From the NCBI GenBank assembly GCA_002382445.1, contig DGAQ01000073.1:11560-75559 (forward strand): a stretch of DNA of 64,000 nucleotides, written 5' to 3'. The translations under genes and the position numbers were made by a program. Under the pieces are notes generated by a model. That model ran no database searches, was not told the DNA's origin, and saw nothing but the letters and a program-made list of their open reading frames with translations. Positions 46,096-55,723 of this stretch are shown piece by piece. The stretch is from Porticoccaceae bacterium UBA4026 (GTDB taxonomy: Bacteria; Pseudomonadota; Gammaproteobacteria; Pseudomonadales; Porticoccaceae). The stretch's first letter is position 1. The number at the start of each line of letters is the position of its first letter.

Positions 46096-46144
46096 GCCCC
46101 TTAGCACCACGCCTCAGATTTCAAAAATCTTGGTGATAAGGGGC
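46096..46144 (+). other. Long interrupted hairpin between ftsZ and lpxC
   Basis: GCCCCTTA (46096-46103) pairs with TAAGGGGC (46137-46144), then CACC with GGTG, then AGATTT with AAATCT, leaving a small apical loop. No T-run follows, so it is not a classical terminator. It lies 12 bases after the ftsZ stop and 39 before the lpxC start, where it could attenuate, protect or separate the messages. Confidence 0.6.
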
Positions 46145-46183
46145 TTGTCTGGTACCATTGCCGATCGGCTATGTGGAACAGAC

Positions 46184-47089
46184 ATGATCAAGCAACGCAC
46201 CATTAAAAATACTATCAGCGCAACCGGTGTGGGTCTTCACACTGGTGAGAAGGTATATTTAACCTTACATCCAGCCGAACCAGACTCTGGTATCGTTTTT
46301 CAGCGCACTGATCTCGATCCAATGGTGAGCATAGCTGCAACCCTTGAAAATGTGGGTGATACAGCGCTATCGACAACGCTGGTTAGTGGTGACGTGCGCA
46401 TCTCCACCATTGAGCACTTAATGTCAGCCCTAGCAGGGTTGGGTATAGACAACCTTTTAGTGGATGTTTCCGCTGCAGAGATTCCCATTATGGACGGCAG
46501 TGCTAGCCCCTTCGTATTTTTAGTCCAATCTGCGGGCATTCTTGAGCAAGACGCACCAAAACAATTTATTCGAATCAAAAAACCGATTTCGGTAAAGGTA
46601 GACGACAAAGTCGCCACACTAAAACCCTATAATGGTTTTAAAATAAACTTCTCAATCGATTTTGATCACCCTGTTTTGAAAGAGCAAACTTTACAGGCCA
46701 GTATAGATTTTTCAAGTACCAGCTTTGTTAAGGAAGTTAGCAGAGCTCGAACGTTTGGGTTTATGCATGAGGTTGAGTATCTTCAGTCAATAGGGCTAGC
46801 TCGCGGCGGAAGTTTGGATAACGCGATTCTTGTAGACGAAGATGAAATCCTAAACAATGGTGGCCTGCGTTATAAGGATGAATTCGTGAAGCATAAAATT
46901 CTCGATGCAATTGGTGACCTCTATGTTCTAGGAAAAAGCCTTATAGGTGAGTATGATGCCCATAAGTCTGGACACAGCTTAAATAATATTTCTTTGAGAG
47001 CCTTAATGGCCGATAAAGATGCTTGGGAAGTGGTAACTTTTGTTAATAATCCTGAAGAAGTTCCTATTTCATACAGCCACCCCAATTGA
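46184..47089 (+). CDS. lpxC: UDP-3-O-acyl-GlcNAc deacetylase (lipid A synthesis)
   Basis: The 301-residue zinc deacetylase performs the committed step of lipid A synthesis. The start is ATG 46184 (MIKQRTIKNTISATGVGLHTGEK), as in E. coli. A longer frame begins inside the upstream hairpin and is rejected. Zinc ligands are His78 (IEHLMSAL), His237 and Asp241 (HKILDAIGD), with His264 (HKSGHSLNN) as the catalytic histidine. It is the last gene of the dcw region. Confidence 0.96.
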   Translation: MIKQRTIKNTISATGVGLHTGEKVYLTLHPAEPDSGIVFQRTDLDPMVSIAATLENVGDTALSTTLVSGDVRISTIEHLMSALAGLGIDNLLVDVSAAEIPIMDGSASPFVFLVQSAGILEQDAPKQFIRIKKPISVKVDDKVATLKPYNGFKINFSIDFDHPVLKEQTLQASIDFSSTSFVKEVSRARTFGFMHEVEYLQSIGLARGGSLDNAILVDEDEILNNGGLRYKDEFVKHKILDAIGDLYVLGKSLIGEYDAHKSGHSLNNISLRALMADKDAWEVVTFVNNPEEVPISYSHPN

Positions 47090-47134
47090 CTATGGGTTAA
47101 TTCAAACATTTAAAGGTATAGGTTTTATTCTTCA

Positions 47135-48076
47135 ATGAAGATTATCCTAATAAGTGACAAAATCGACAAGGTCAGGACTCTTAGCCTCAATAGTTGGGTA
47201 AAGAGTGCATTGTCGGTGCTGTTGGTTGGAATTCCTGTGACTGCCGGTACTATGTTGGGCATTAAAATTGCCGATGGGCGCTGGGAATTATTGTTCGACA
47301 ATAGCATCGCGCAGATGCAGAGTCAGATTGTATTGCAACAGGAAGAGGTCGATGCTGGTCGTCAACAGGTAGATAACTCTTTGTCAGGAATGACACTTAA
47401 ATTAGCCAAACTTCGCTCGCGCTTGGTACGACTTGATGCTCTGGGAGAGCAGCTAACCCAGATGGCTAGCTTGGAAGATGGCGAGTTTGACTTTTCTTCT
47501 GCGCCCGGCCTGGGCGGTCCAATCGAATCTCCTCTTGCTGAGATCGCTAATGAGGCAGAAATAGAAGAAAAAGTATCACTGATGTTTGCCAAGCTAGAGG
47601 ACTCAATTAGCAGTAGAGAATCGCAGCTACAGATATTGCAGTCGATGTTGTCAGATAAAAAGCTAAAAAGAGAGAGTATGGTTGCCGGACGGCCGATAAA
47701 GAAAGGCTGGATGTCCTCTGAATATGGTATGCGCATTGATCCATTCCATGGCAAGCAACAGTGGCATGCGGGTGTCGACTTCGCTGGCCGAGATGGCGAT
47801 GACGTAATTGCCGTCGCCTCTGGGGTTGTTACCTGGTCGGGCGATCGTAATGGTTATGGCAAAATGGTAGAAATCAATCATAGTGACGGCTATATCACGC
47901 GATATGCTCATAATCAGGAAAATATTGCTCATTTAGGTGCCATTGTTCAAAAGGGCGACGTCATAGCTCAAATGGGCAGTTCCGGCCGATCTACTGGCCC
48001 CCATGTTCATTTTGAAGTATTCAAGAATGGCCGTACTGTCGACCCCGCATCCTATATTCATCGTACCTATCGCTAA
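47135..48076 (+). CDS. M23 (LytM-type) peptidase, membrane anchored
   Basis: The 313-residue protein has one N-terminal membrane segment (about residues 23-45). A coiled-coil-like region (about 50-180) precedes a C-terminal LytM domain with WHAGVDFAG (H-x3-D) and the HVHFE zinc motif. It would cleave peptidoglycan crosslinks or, if partly inactive, activate amidases. It occupies the lpxC-secA gap where enterics carry secM. No arrest peptide is visible at its C-terminus, which ends YIHRTYR. Confidence 0.88.
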   Translation: MKIILISDKIDKVRTLSLNSWVKSALSVLLVGIPVTAGTMLGIKIADGRWELLFDNSIAQMQSQIVLQQEEVDAGRQQVDNSLSGMTLKLAKLRSRLVRLDALGEQLTQMASLEDGEFDFSSAPGLGGPIESPLAEIANEAEIEEKVSLMFAKLEDSISSRESQLQILQSMLSDKKLKRESMVAGRPIKKGWMSSEYGMRIDPFHGKQQWHAGVDFAGRDGDDVIAVASGVVTWSGDRNGYGKMVEINHSDGYITRYAHNQENIAHLGAIVQKGDVIAQMGSSGRSTGPHVHFEVFKNGRTVDPASYIHRTYR

Positions 48077-48155
48077 TCCCGCTCTAAAGCCCTCATTGTA
48101 ATTAGAATTACTTAATCTTTGTGTTTTCACGCTATTAATTAATGGAATAAAACGT

Positions 48156-50957
48156 ATGTTGCGTAAGCTATTAAAGAATGTATTTGGTACGAGTAACGAT
48201 AGAGATTTACGGCAGATGTATAAAATCGTATCGAAAATCAATACTTTGGAAGATCATCTTAAAACCCTAAACGATACTGATTTAGGCGATCAGACAACCG
48301 TGTTGCGTGAGAGACTTGCCAATGGCGAGACTCTCGACGAGCTTTTACCAGACGCTTTTGCAGTTGTTCGTGAGACAGCGACTCGAGTAATGGGCCTGCG
48401 TCACTTTGATGTCCAAATGATCGGTGGTATCACGCTACATCAAGGTAAGATTGCTGAGATGCGCACAGGTGAGGGTAAGACTCTCGTTGCGACCTTAGCC
48501 GCATACCTTAATGCGTTGTCAGGTAAGGGTGTCCACGTCATTACAGTGAATGATTACCTCGCCCGTCGTGATGCCCAATGGATGGCTCCGATTTACCAGG
48601 CATTGGGTATGTCCCTTGGCGTCATTCAGTCATACCAGGGTCCTGACACACCGAGTTCGTTCTATCTTGGGCCTGATGATGAGGGGGAGCTTCAGCCTAG
48701 CGAACGCCGACGGTCCTATGCGGCCGACATCACTTACGGCACCAACAACGAGTTCGGCTTTGATTACCTGCGTGACAATATGGCATTGAGGCTGGACGAT
48801 AAGTCTCAGCGAGGCCTTTCGTTCGCTATTATTGATGAGGTCGACTCAATTCTTATCGATGAAGCGCGAACTCCTTTAGTGATATCTGGCGCCGCCCAAG
48901 ATAGCTCTGAACTTTACAAGACCATGAGTCAACTTACCTCGCAGCTCACCGCGGTAGCAGAAGATGACTTAATGGCCGAACCAACGCCAGTTGATCCAGA
49001 TGCCGAAGTTATCGGAGACTTTATCGTTGATGAAAAATCCCGAGGTATTGAGCTCACTGAAGACGGCCACCAGAAAATTGAAGAGATATTAATTGAACAG
49101 GGTCTATTAGAGCCGAATGAGAGCCTCTATCAAGCCACTAACCTTGGGTTGTTGCACCATGTGAATTCGGCTTTGCGTGCACAGCACTTATTTAGCCGAG
49201 ATGTGGAGTATATTATTCAGAATGGCCAAGCGGTATTAATTGATGAGCACACGGGACGTACAATGCCTGGCCGGCGTCTCTCCGAGGGGCTACATCAAGC
49301 GATCGAAGCTAAAGAGAATTTAACTATTCAGCAAGAGAGTCAAACCCTTGCCTCGACGACGTTTCAAAATTACTTCCGGCTCTATCAAAAATTAGCAGGT
49401 ATGACGGGTACTGCAGACACCGAGGCCTACGAATTCGACCAAATCTACGGATTGCGGGTAATGGTCATTCCAACCAACGTAGATGTGCTACGAAATGATC
49501 TGAATGATCTAGTGTTCCTCAGCCAAGAAGAGAAATATGAAGCTGTCATTGAGGACGTCAAAGAAATTGTCGCCAAAGGTGCGCCTGTACTGGTTGGAAC
49601 AGCCTCAGTAGAGGCTTCCGAGCTACTGTCTGGGATGCTCAAAAAAGCAAAAATTAAGCACAGCGTACTTAACGCAAAGCAACACGAACTAGAAGCTAGC
49701 ATTATTGTTAACGCCGGCCGTCCTGGCGCAGTCACGATCGCGACCAATATGGCAGGTCGTGGCACAGATATTGTCCTCGGCGGTAATCTCGATGCTGAAT
49801 TAAAACAACTCAGTGAAACCAAAGGCGGCACTGAGAAAAAAATAGCCTCTGTTAGAGCCGATTGGACCGAGCGTCATGCCAAGGTCATCGAGGCGGGTGG
49901 TTTACACATTGTTGCGACCGAACGCCACGAGTCCCGTCGCATCGATAACCAATTGAGGGGTCGTTCGGGTCGACAAGGAGATCCCGGAGTATCACGTTTC
50001 TACCTGTCGTTAGAAGATCCTTTAATGCGATTATTTGCATCCGATACAGTAAGAAATATGATGCGCCGTATGGGTATGGAGCGAGGAGAGGCGATCGAGC
50101 ACCGCATGGTAAGCAATGCTATTATCAAAGCGCAGCGTAAAGTCGAAGGGCGAAACTTCGACATTCGCAAACATTTGCTTGAGTATGATGATGTGGCCAA
50201 TGACCAACGCCAAGTTATCTATCAGCAGCGTAACGATCTACTTGAAGACGACGATATCTCTGATATTATTACCACTGTTCGAGTTGATGTGACCGACCAG
50301 TGTATTAGTAATTACGTGCCACCCATGAGCCTAGAAGAGCAGTGGGATATCCCTGGCTTAGAGAAAGTACTGTCCACTGAGTTTGGTATTCAATTGCCGA
50401 TTCAGCAGTGGCTCGATGAAGATAGCCGGCTCGACGAAACAGAGTTACGAGCGAAGGTGGTGAACGAACTTCAAGAGTCTTATGTGGCACGTTACGCTCA
50501 TGTGGGTGAGCAGATGCGTGAGGTTGAGCGACAGATTATGTTGCAAGTTTTGGATAGTCTTTGGAAAGATCACCTGGCCAGTATGGATCAACTGCGCCAA
50601 GGCATTGGCTTGAGAGCCTACGCGCAAAAGAACCCAAAACAGGAATACAAGCGAGAGTCGTTTGACCTGTTCGGTAAATTACTCGATAGCATTAAATATG
50701 ACACCATTCGATATCTCAGTCATATCGAGGTGCGTTCGCGGGACGACATGGATCGCCTTGAGCAACAAAGGCGCAAAGAACAGCAGAACCGTGAGTATCT
50801 GCACGCCCAGACGTCAGCGTTGTCAGAGCAAGAAAACGATGATAAGACGGCCAATGCACGGGAGCCGATTATCCGTGAGGGGCCCAAGATTGGGCGCAAT
50901 GACCCTTGCCATTGTGGTTCGGGTAAAAAATACAAACAATGTCATGGTAAAATCTAA
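48156..50957 (+). CDS. secA: Preprotein translocase ATPase SecA
   Basis: The 933-residue motor drives Sec-dependent export. Nucleotide-binding domain 1 has MRTGEGKTLVATLAAYL and DEVDSILIDEARTPL; the crosslinking domain and NBD2 follow, with TNMAGRGTDIVLGGN. The C-terminal zinc-binding tail PCHCGSGKKYKQCH is the SecB-binding end. The start ATG lies 79 bases after the M23 gene, with only a weak ribosome-binding site. Confidence 0.97.
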   Translation: MLRKLLKNVFGTSNDRDLRQMYKIVSKINTLEDHLKTLNDTDLGDQTTVLRERLANGETLDELLPDAFAVVRETATRVMGLRHFDVQMIGGITLHQGKIAEMRTGEGKTLVATLAAYLNALSGKGVHVITVNDYLARRDAQWMAPIYQALGMSLGVIQSYQGPDTPSSFYLGPDDEGELQPSERRRSYAADITYGTNNEFGFDYLRDNMALRLDDKSQRGLSFAIIDEVDSILIDEARTPLVISGAAQDSSELYKTMSQLTSQLTAVAEDDLMAEPTPVDPDAEVIGDFIVDEKSRGIELTEDGHQKIEEILIEQGLLEPNESLYQATNLGLLHHVNSALRAQHLFSRDVEYIIQNGQAVLIDEHTGRTMPGRRLSEGLHQAIEAKENLTIQQESQTLASTTFQNYFRLYQKLAGMTGTADTEAYEFDQIYGLRVMVIPTNVDVLRNDLNDLVFLSQEEKYEAVIEDVKEIVAKGAPVLVGTASVEASELLSGMLKKAKIKHSVLNAKQHELEASIIVNAGRPGAVTIATNMAGRGTDIVLGGNLDAELKQLSETKGGTEKKIASVRADWTERHAKVIEAGGLHIVATERHESRRIDNQLRGRSGRQGDPGVSRFYLSLEDPLMRLFASDTVRNMMRRMGMERGEAIEHRMVSNAIIKAQRKVEGRNFDIRKHLLEYDDVANDQRQVIYQQRNDLLEDDDISDIITTVRVDVTDQCISNYVPPMSLEEQWDIPGLEKVLSTEFGIQLPIQQWLDEDSRLDETELRAKVVNELQESYVARYAHVGEQMREVERQIMLQVLDSLWKDHLASMDQLRQGIGLRAYAQKNPKQEYKRESFDLFGKLLDSIKYDTIRYLSHIEVRSRDDMDRLEQQRRKEQQNREYLHAQTSALSEQENDDKTANAREPIIREGPKIGRNDPCHCGSGKKYKQCHGKI

Positions 50958-50980
50958 CAGGGTAATAAAAGGGGGTTTCT

Positions 50981-52186
50981 ATGGCGACTGGCGAAGGGCT
51001 GTTTCCGATCATGTATCCAGTCACTGGATTTAGACTAGGTACCACCAGTGCCGGGATAAAGACCCCAGACCGCAGCGATTTAGTGGTGATGGAGATCGCC
51101 GAAGGTAGCTCGGTTGCCGCGCTGTTTACTAAAAATGCCTTTTGCGCTGCGCCAGTGATTGTATGCAAAGAACATTTGGCCCGATGCTCGCCTCGCTATC
51201 TATTGATTAATACCGGTAATGCCAATGCGGGCACCGGAGAGCAAGGCTTACTAGATGCTACCCACAGCTGCGGTGTATTGGCTACATCGCGTGGGGTGGA
51301 TATCAGTGCCATCTTGCCATTCTCTACCGGCGTGATCGGTGAGTACCTACCCATGGAAAAACTAATCGCAGGAATACCCCGAGCCGTTGAAAAACTATCT
51401 GAACAAGGCTGGGAGGAAGCAGCACAGGGAATTTTAACTACAGATACGCGTCCCAAAGGGAGTAGCCGACAATATGGAGGCGACAATCTGGTGACCATCA
51501 CCGGTATTTCTAAGGGCTCTGGCATGATCAAACCTAATATGGCGACTATGCTCGCCTATGTGGCTACCGATGCCTGCATCGATAATGAGTTATTACACCG
51601 AGCCTTAACGATCGCTACTGAAACATCATTTAATAGAATCACAGTCGACAGTGACACATCCACTAACGATTCCGTGGTGCTTGTGGCCACAGGGGCAAGT
51701 GATGAGGTTATTGACGAAGTCTCTTTTGACGCCTTTGTTGATCAACTTAGCCAAGTCTTTACTGAACTGGCTCAGGCAATTATTCGCGATGGTGAAGGTG
51801 CCAGTAAATTTGTCTCGGTAGTGGTTGAGCGGGCATTAAGTAAAGCTGAAGCATTGAATGTTGCTTATACCATCGCTGAATCTCCTTTGGTCAAGACTGC
51901 GTTGTCGGCTTCTGACCCTAATTGGGGTCGAATTTTAGCCGCTGTTGGTCGATCTAACATACCTGAACTCGATGTTAATCTAGTGCAAATTTCCCTAAAC
52001 GACGTCTTGATCGCCGAGAATGGTAGTCGCGCTGAAACATACAGCGAAGAGGCTGGACAGAAAGCTATGCAGTCTGAGGACATTGAAATACGCGTTGAAC
52101 TAGGCCGCGGTGACCACAGTGAAACCGTCTGGACTAGTGATCTTACGCAGGAATATGTGCGTATTAATGCCGGGTATCGAACCTAA
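50981..52186 (+). CDS. argJ: Glutamate N-acetyltransferase/amino-acid acetyltransferase
   Basis: The 401-residue bifunctional arginine-synthesis enzyme cycles the acetyl group between ornithine and glutamate. INTGNANAGTG and the autoprocessing site GMIKPNMATML are visible; cleavage would fall between Ala188 and Thr189, with Thr189 becoming the nucleophile. DSDTSTNDS in the second chain is also typical. It follows secA by 23 bases with AAAGGGGG as ribosome-binding site. Confidence 0.95.
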   Translation: MATGEGLFPIMYPVTGFRLGTTSAGIKTPDRSDLVVMEIAEGSSVAALFTKNAFCAAPVIVCKEHLARCSPRYLLINTGNANAGTGEQGLLDATHSCGVLATSRGVDISAILPFSTGVIGEYLPMEKLIAGIPRAVEKLSEQGWEEAAQGILTTDTRPKGSSRQYGGDNLVTITGISKGSGMIKPNMATMLAYVATDACIDNELLHRALTIATETSFNRITVDSDTSTNDSVVLVATGASDEVIDEVSFDAFVDQLSQVFTELAQAIIRDGEGASKFVSVVVERALSKAEALNVAYTIAESPLVKTALSASDPNWGRILAAVGRSNIPELDVNLVQISLNDVLIAENGSRAETYSEEAGQKAMQSEDIEIRVELGRGDHSETVWTSDLTQEYVRINAGYRT

Positions 52187-52201
52187 GGGTCAATTATTAG
52201 C

Positions 52202-52606
52202 ATGAGGCGTATACAGGTCGTTGCAGCTGTTATTCACGGGGAGCACGAAGGTTCTCCTGATCATATTCTTATTTCCCAACGCCCAAATCATCTCCACCAG
52301 GGCGGCCTGTGGGAATTCCCCGGCGGCAAAATCGAGGGTCATGAAACACCTTATCAGGGTCTGCTGCGCGAACTCAAAGAAGAGCTAGATATAGTGGTGA
52401 CTAAGGCAACGCCTTTGATGCAGATAACCCACGATTATCCGGATAAAAAAGTGTCTCTAGATATTTGGACTGTTACAGAATTTAACGGTCTACCTCTGGG
52501 CGTCGAAGGACAAGAGGTTCGTTGGGTGAGTTTACAAGACCTACCAAACTTTAAATTTCCAGCGGCCAATCAGCTAATATTGGCGCGGCTGTGCGATCAA
52601 GATTAG
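52202..52606 (+). CDS. mutT: MutT-type Nudix hydrolase (8-oxo-dGTP diphosphatase)
   Basis: The 134-residue protein has the Nudix box GGKIEGHETPYQGLLRELKEEL, with the Glu residues for magnesium. The flanking ISQRPNHLHQGGLWEFPG is characteristic of MutT. It removes oxidised guanine nucleotides from the pool. The position between argJ and yacG/coaE matches other gammaproteobacteria, supporting MutT over other Nudix enzymes. Confidence 0.92.
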   Translation: MRRIQVVAAVIHGEHEGSPDHILISQRPNHLHQGGLWEFPGGKIEGHETPYQGLLRELKEELDIVVTKATPLMQITHDYPDKKVSLDIWTVTEFNGLPLGVEGQEVRWVSLQDLPNFKFPAANQLILARLCDQD

Positions 52607-52626
52607 AGTCACTTAGTGAGCCTCAT

Positions 52627-52821
52627 TTACTCTAAATCTTCCTCATTAAGTTGGCCATCGTCAAATGATGGATCGACAGGAATACTGTAACTTTCACTCG
52701 CCCAGTCACCAAAATCAATTTGCTGACAGCGCTGAGAACAAAACGGTCGATATTTTTGTTCTTTCGTCCATGCAACGTCTTTTTTGCAGGTAGGGCATTT
52801 AACAATGGTCACTTTAGTCAC
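52627..52821 (-). CDS. yacG: DNA gyrase inhibitor/zinc-binding protein YacG
   Basis: The 64-residue protein has a four-cysteine zinc site, CPTC near the N-terminus and CSQRC further on, followed by IDFGDWASESYSIP. Relatives bind GyrB and inhibit gyrase. It overlaps the end of coaE by 4 bases and converges with mutT, 20 bases apart. Confidence 0.92.
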   Translation of the reverse strand: MTKVTIVKCPTCKKDVAWTKEQKYRPFCSQRCQQIDFGDWASESYSIPVDPSFDDGQLNEEDLE

Positions 52822-53447
52822 AGTGGTTGTTTCTCTTTTGATGTATTAGCTAAGGCTAAAAATTTTTCGTGGAACACATCCACTCTGTCAGTTATTGTTT
52901 CTTGGTTAGGGGAGTTGTCAAATACCCAGTCTGCTCGGGCCAGTTTGTCCTCCCGAGACATTTGACTATCGATAATACGTTGAATCTGCGCCGGATCATT
53001 ATCGTCTCTTAACGCCGCCCGTTGCAATTGCAATGGCACCGGCAGATCTACCAGTAACACTGTATCCACCAATTGATCTTGATCGGTCTCAAAAAGTAGC
53101 GGTGATTCCAAAAGCACATAGGGACTGGTTGCCACGCCCAGTTGCTCAATAATCCAGTTGAGTATTAATGGATGTAAAAGCGTCTCTAACCAGGTTTTTT
53201 CGTCTACTTTTTGGAAAATAATTTGGCGTAGTTTGGCCCTATCTAGCTGCCCGTTGGGTAAAATAATATCTCGCCCAAACCGATCGCCAATATCTTTTAG
53301 TGCAGGCATTCCCGGTTGAATAACGGCCCTAGACGCATAGTCTGCGTCGACGGAGTGAATCCCCAGAGATTTAAATGCAGCTGCCACGGTGCTTTTACCG
53401 CAACCAATGCCGCCGGTGAGTCCAACGATATAAGAAGTCTTTTTCAA
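52818..53447 (-). CDS. coaE: Dephospho-CoA kinase
   Basis: The 209-residue P-loop kinase does the last step of coenzyme A synthesis. GLTGGIGCGKSTVA is its Walker A, and DADYASRAVIQPGMPAL is typical. It lies between pilD and yacG on the minus strand; zapD, which often separates coaE and yacG, is absent here. Confidence 0.94.
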   Translation of the reverse strand: MKKTSYIVGLTGGIGCGKSTVAAAFKSLGIHSVDADYASRAVIQPGMPALKDIGDRFGRDIILPNGQLDRAKLRQIIFQKVDEKTWLETLLHPLILNWIIEQLGVATSPYVLLESPLLFETDQDQLVDTVLLVDLPVPLQLQRAALRDDNDPAQIQRIIDSQMSREDKLARADWVFDNSPNQETITDRVDVFHEKFLALANTSKEKQPL

Positions 53448-53489
53448 AGCCAGCGCCTAAATATCGGAGTCATTTTCAGACGACGTCCT

Positions 53490-54362
53490 CTAGAGATTGA
53501 AAGCGGACAGATACCAAGTGGTAATCTTATCGCCCCAAATTAGAGCAATCCAACCCGCAGTTGCAAGAAAAGGCCCGAATGGAATTTGAAAATTGCGATC
53601 TTTACCGCCGATAGTAATCGCTAACACCCCAATAATAGCGGCTACAGCACTCGACAGCAGTATTACTAATGGCAAAAGCTGCCAGCCTAGCCAGGCGCCC
53701 AATGCTGCAAGTAATTTAAAGTCACCATAGCCCATGCCTTCCTTGCCGGTGATCAGTTTGAATAACCAATAGACACCCCAGAGAGACAGGTAGCCCGCAA
53801 TAGCGCCTAGAACGGCGTCTGGCAGAGGTGCAAAGGTGCCATTCATGTTGACGAAAAGTCCCAGCCATAGCAAGGGGAGGGTAATTTGGTCCGGGAGAAG
53901 TCGTTCCCTCAAATCAATGCCAGTAAGAGCAATTAAGCAACAGGTTAAAACGAAACCGTAAAATGTTGTGGTATTGGCGCCGTAAAAATACATCATAAGA
54001 GCGAAAACGGTTGCGGTAAGCAGTTCGACAAACGGATATTGAGCAGAAATAGAGACGGAACATGAGGCGCAACGCCCCTTTAAAAACAAATAGCTTAGCA
54101 CTGGAATGTTGTGCCAAGGGCGCAATGGGGTGCCGCACTTTGGGCACCTAGAGGCCGGCCAAGCGATGGTAACATCAGGCTCTTCAGTCGTGTTATTTTG
54201 GATACCTAAGATGTCATGTGATTCAAGGTTCCAGCGACGGAAAAGTTGTTGCGGCAATCTTAAAATTACCACGTTTAAAAAACTTCCGATGAGTAACCCA
54301 AAACAAAAACCAACAGCGGCGAGGACTCCGGAAGATAAATCGGCGAATAGGAATGTAGACAT
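53490..54362 (-). CDS. pilD: Type IV prepilin leader peptidase/N-methyltransferase
   Basis: The 290-residue inner-membrane protein cleaves prepilin leaders and methylates the new N-terminus. The cytoplasmic zinc loop has Cys73/Cys76 and Cys98/Cys101 (CPKC...CASC). The aspartyl active site is Asp150 (TGIDLRERLLPD) and Asp214 (GMGYGDFKLL). It is expected to process the pilin encoded at 57763. It follows pilC by 70 bases. Confidence 0.95.
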   Translation of the reverse strand: MSTFLFADLSSGVLAAVGFCFGLLIGSFLNVVILRLPQQLFRRWNLESHDILGIQNNTTEEPDVTIAWPASRCPKCGTPLRPWHNIPVLSYLFLKGRCASCSVSISAQYPFVELLTATVFALMMYFYGANTTTFYGFVLTCCLIALTGIDLRERLLPDQITLPLLWLGLFVNMNGTFAPLPDAVLGAIAGYLSLWGVYWLFKLITGKEGMGYGDFKLLAALGAWLGWQLLPLVILLSSAVAAIIGVLAITIGGKDRNFQIPFGPFLATAGWIALIWGDKITTWYLSAFNL

Positions 54363-54432
54363 AAATAAAGATTCTCTTACTGTTTAAGTAGCCTGCTAAT
54401 CGCGTAAGTATAACAGCATCTGCTCATCGGTT

Positions 54433-55653
54433 TTAGATAACACTGCCTAGGCTGAAAATAGGTAGATACATCGCGATCATCAACCCGCCAACCACCAAGG
54501 CCAAAAACGACATAATAATAGGCTCAATGAGCGCGGTCATACTATCCATGGCATCATTTACCTCGTTTTCATAGGTTTCAGCCGCTTTGTTAACCATACT
54601 TTCAAGTTCACCAGATTCCTCTCCAACCTTAGTCATCTGAGTGAGTAATGGCGGGAATAACCTGTTTTTACTCATCGCTACATTTAATTGGCCCCCTTCT
54701 GTCACCTCTATCGTTAGGTCAGTCACCGCATCCACTATGTAAAGATTGCCCGTCGCACCAGCCGATGCCTCAAGAGCGTTGATCATTGGGATACCCGATG
54801 AGAACGTGGTGGCAAGCGTTCTCGAAAAACGGGCCATTGCGCCAATAAAAATAATATTGCCCACAACGGGTATTTTTAGAGAATGTCGGTGAAGAAAGTA
54901 TAGAAAGGTTTCCGATCGTGCTTTGGCAACTTTAAAGGCAATAACAGTGGCGCCAATTAACGCAAGCACCCACATCCAAGATTCCTGAACAACCTCAGAC
55001 AGGGCGACGACAGCTAGAGTAAAAGCAGGCAATTCCGCGCTAAAACTTGCAAAGGATGTTTGGAAAGAAGGGACTACCTTGATGAGCATGATGGCGGTGA
55101 CCACCGCGGCGACCACCATTACTGTAATAGGGTAGGTTAGTGCTTTTTTTATTTTTGCTCTAAGTAAAATAGCCTTTTCCTGGAAAATCGAGCCCCTCTC
55201 CAGCATTATATCTAGGGTTCCAGAAATCTCTCCAGCAGCGACCAGATTACAATAGAGTTCGTCAAATGCATCAGGGTGTTTGCTAAGGGCTTCACTAAAG
55301 GTGTTTCCTGCAGAAACATTGATGTGAAGAGACATCACTAATTCTTTAATATGCGCCTGAGTCGTGCTTTCAGCAGCCACTTCAAAGCTTTTAATCAACG
55401 GAAGGCCTGCGCGAATCATAGTTGCAAGCTGCCTTGATAAGATCGCAACCTCATTTGGCGTTATCTTTTTACTCCGTCGCGAAAAAGCAATGGAGGGTCT
55501 TTTCTTTTTGACTTGATTCGCTGCTACGCCTAACTGACGAACCAGCCCTTTTGCACTGTCTAAGTTTTTCGCACTGACACTGCCGCTAACCTTTTGGCCA
55601 CTGCGGTCTTTACCTCTGTAGAGGTATATTTTTAAGTTACTATTACCGGACAT
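54433..55653 (-). CDS. pilC: Type IV pilus inner-membrane platform protein
   Basis: The 406-residue protein of the GspF/PilC family has two similar halves with cytoplasmic helical bundles, RQLATMIRAGLPL and SRTLATTFSSGIPM. Hydrophobic segments lie near residues 175-200, 225-245 and 380-400. It couples the PilB ATPase to pilin assembly. It lies 70 bases from pilB in the usual BCD order. Confidence 0.95.
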   Translation of the reverse strand: MSGNSNLKIYLYRGKDRSGQKVSGSVSAKNLDSAKGLVRQLGVAANQVKKKRPSIAFSRRSKKITPNEVAILSRQLATMIRAGLPLIKSFEVAAESTTQAHIKELVMSLHINVSAGNTFSEALSKHPDAFDELYCNLVAAGEISGTLDIMLERGSIFQEKAILLRAKIKKALTYPITVMVVAAVVTAIMLIKVVPSFQTSFASFSAELPAFTLAVVALSEVVQESWMWVLALIGATVIAFKVAKARSETFLYFLHRHSLKIPVVGNIIFIGAMARFSRTLATTFSSGIPMINALEASAGATGNLYIVDAVTDLTIEVTEGGQLNVAMSKNRLFPPLLTQMTKVGEESGELESMVNKAAETYENEVNDAMDSMTALIEPIIMSFLALVVGGLMIAMYLPIFSLGSVI

Positions 55654-55723
55654 TTATATGCACTCTTTAGGTCGTCGGCTACTTTAATTGTTGAGGACTT
55701 GGGTGTTTGTGCGGTCGGGAAAA

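Noticed and set aside
46130..46183. 18-residue N-terminal extension of LpxC from a TTG at 46130
   Set aside because: It starts inside a stable hairpin and is unsupported by homology; ATG 46184 matches E. coli LpxC.
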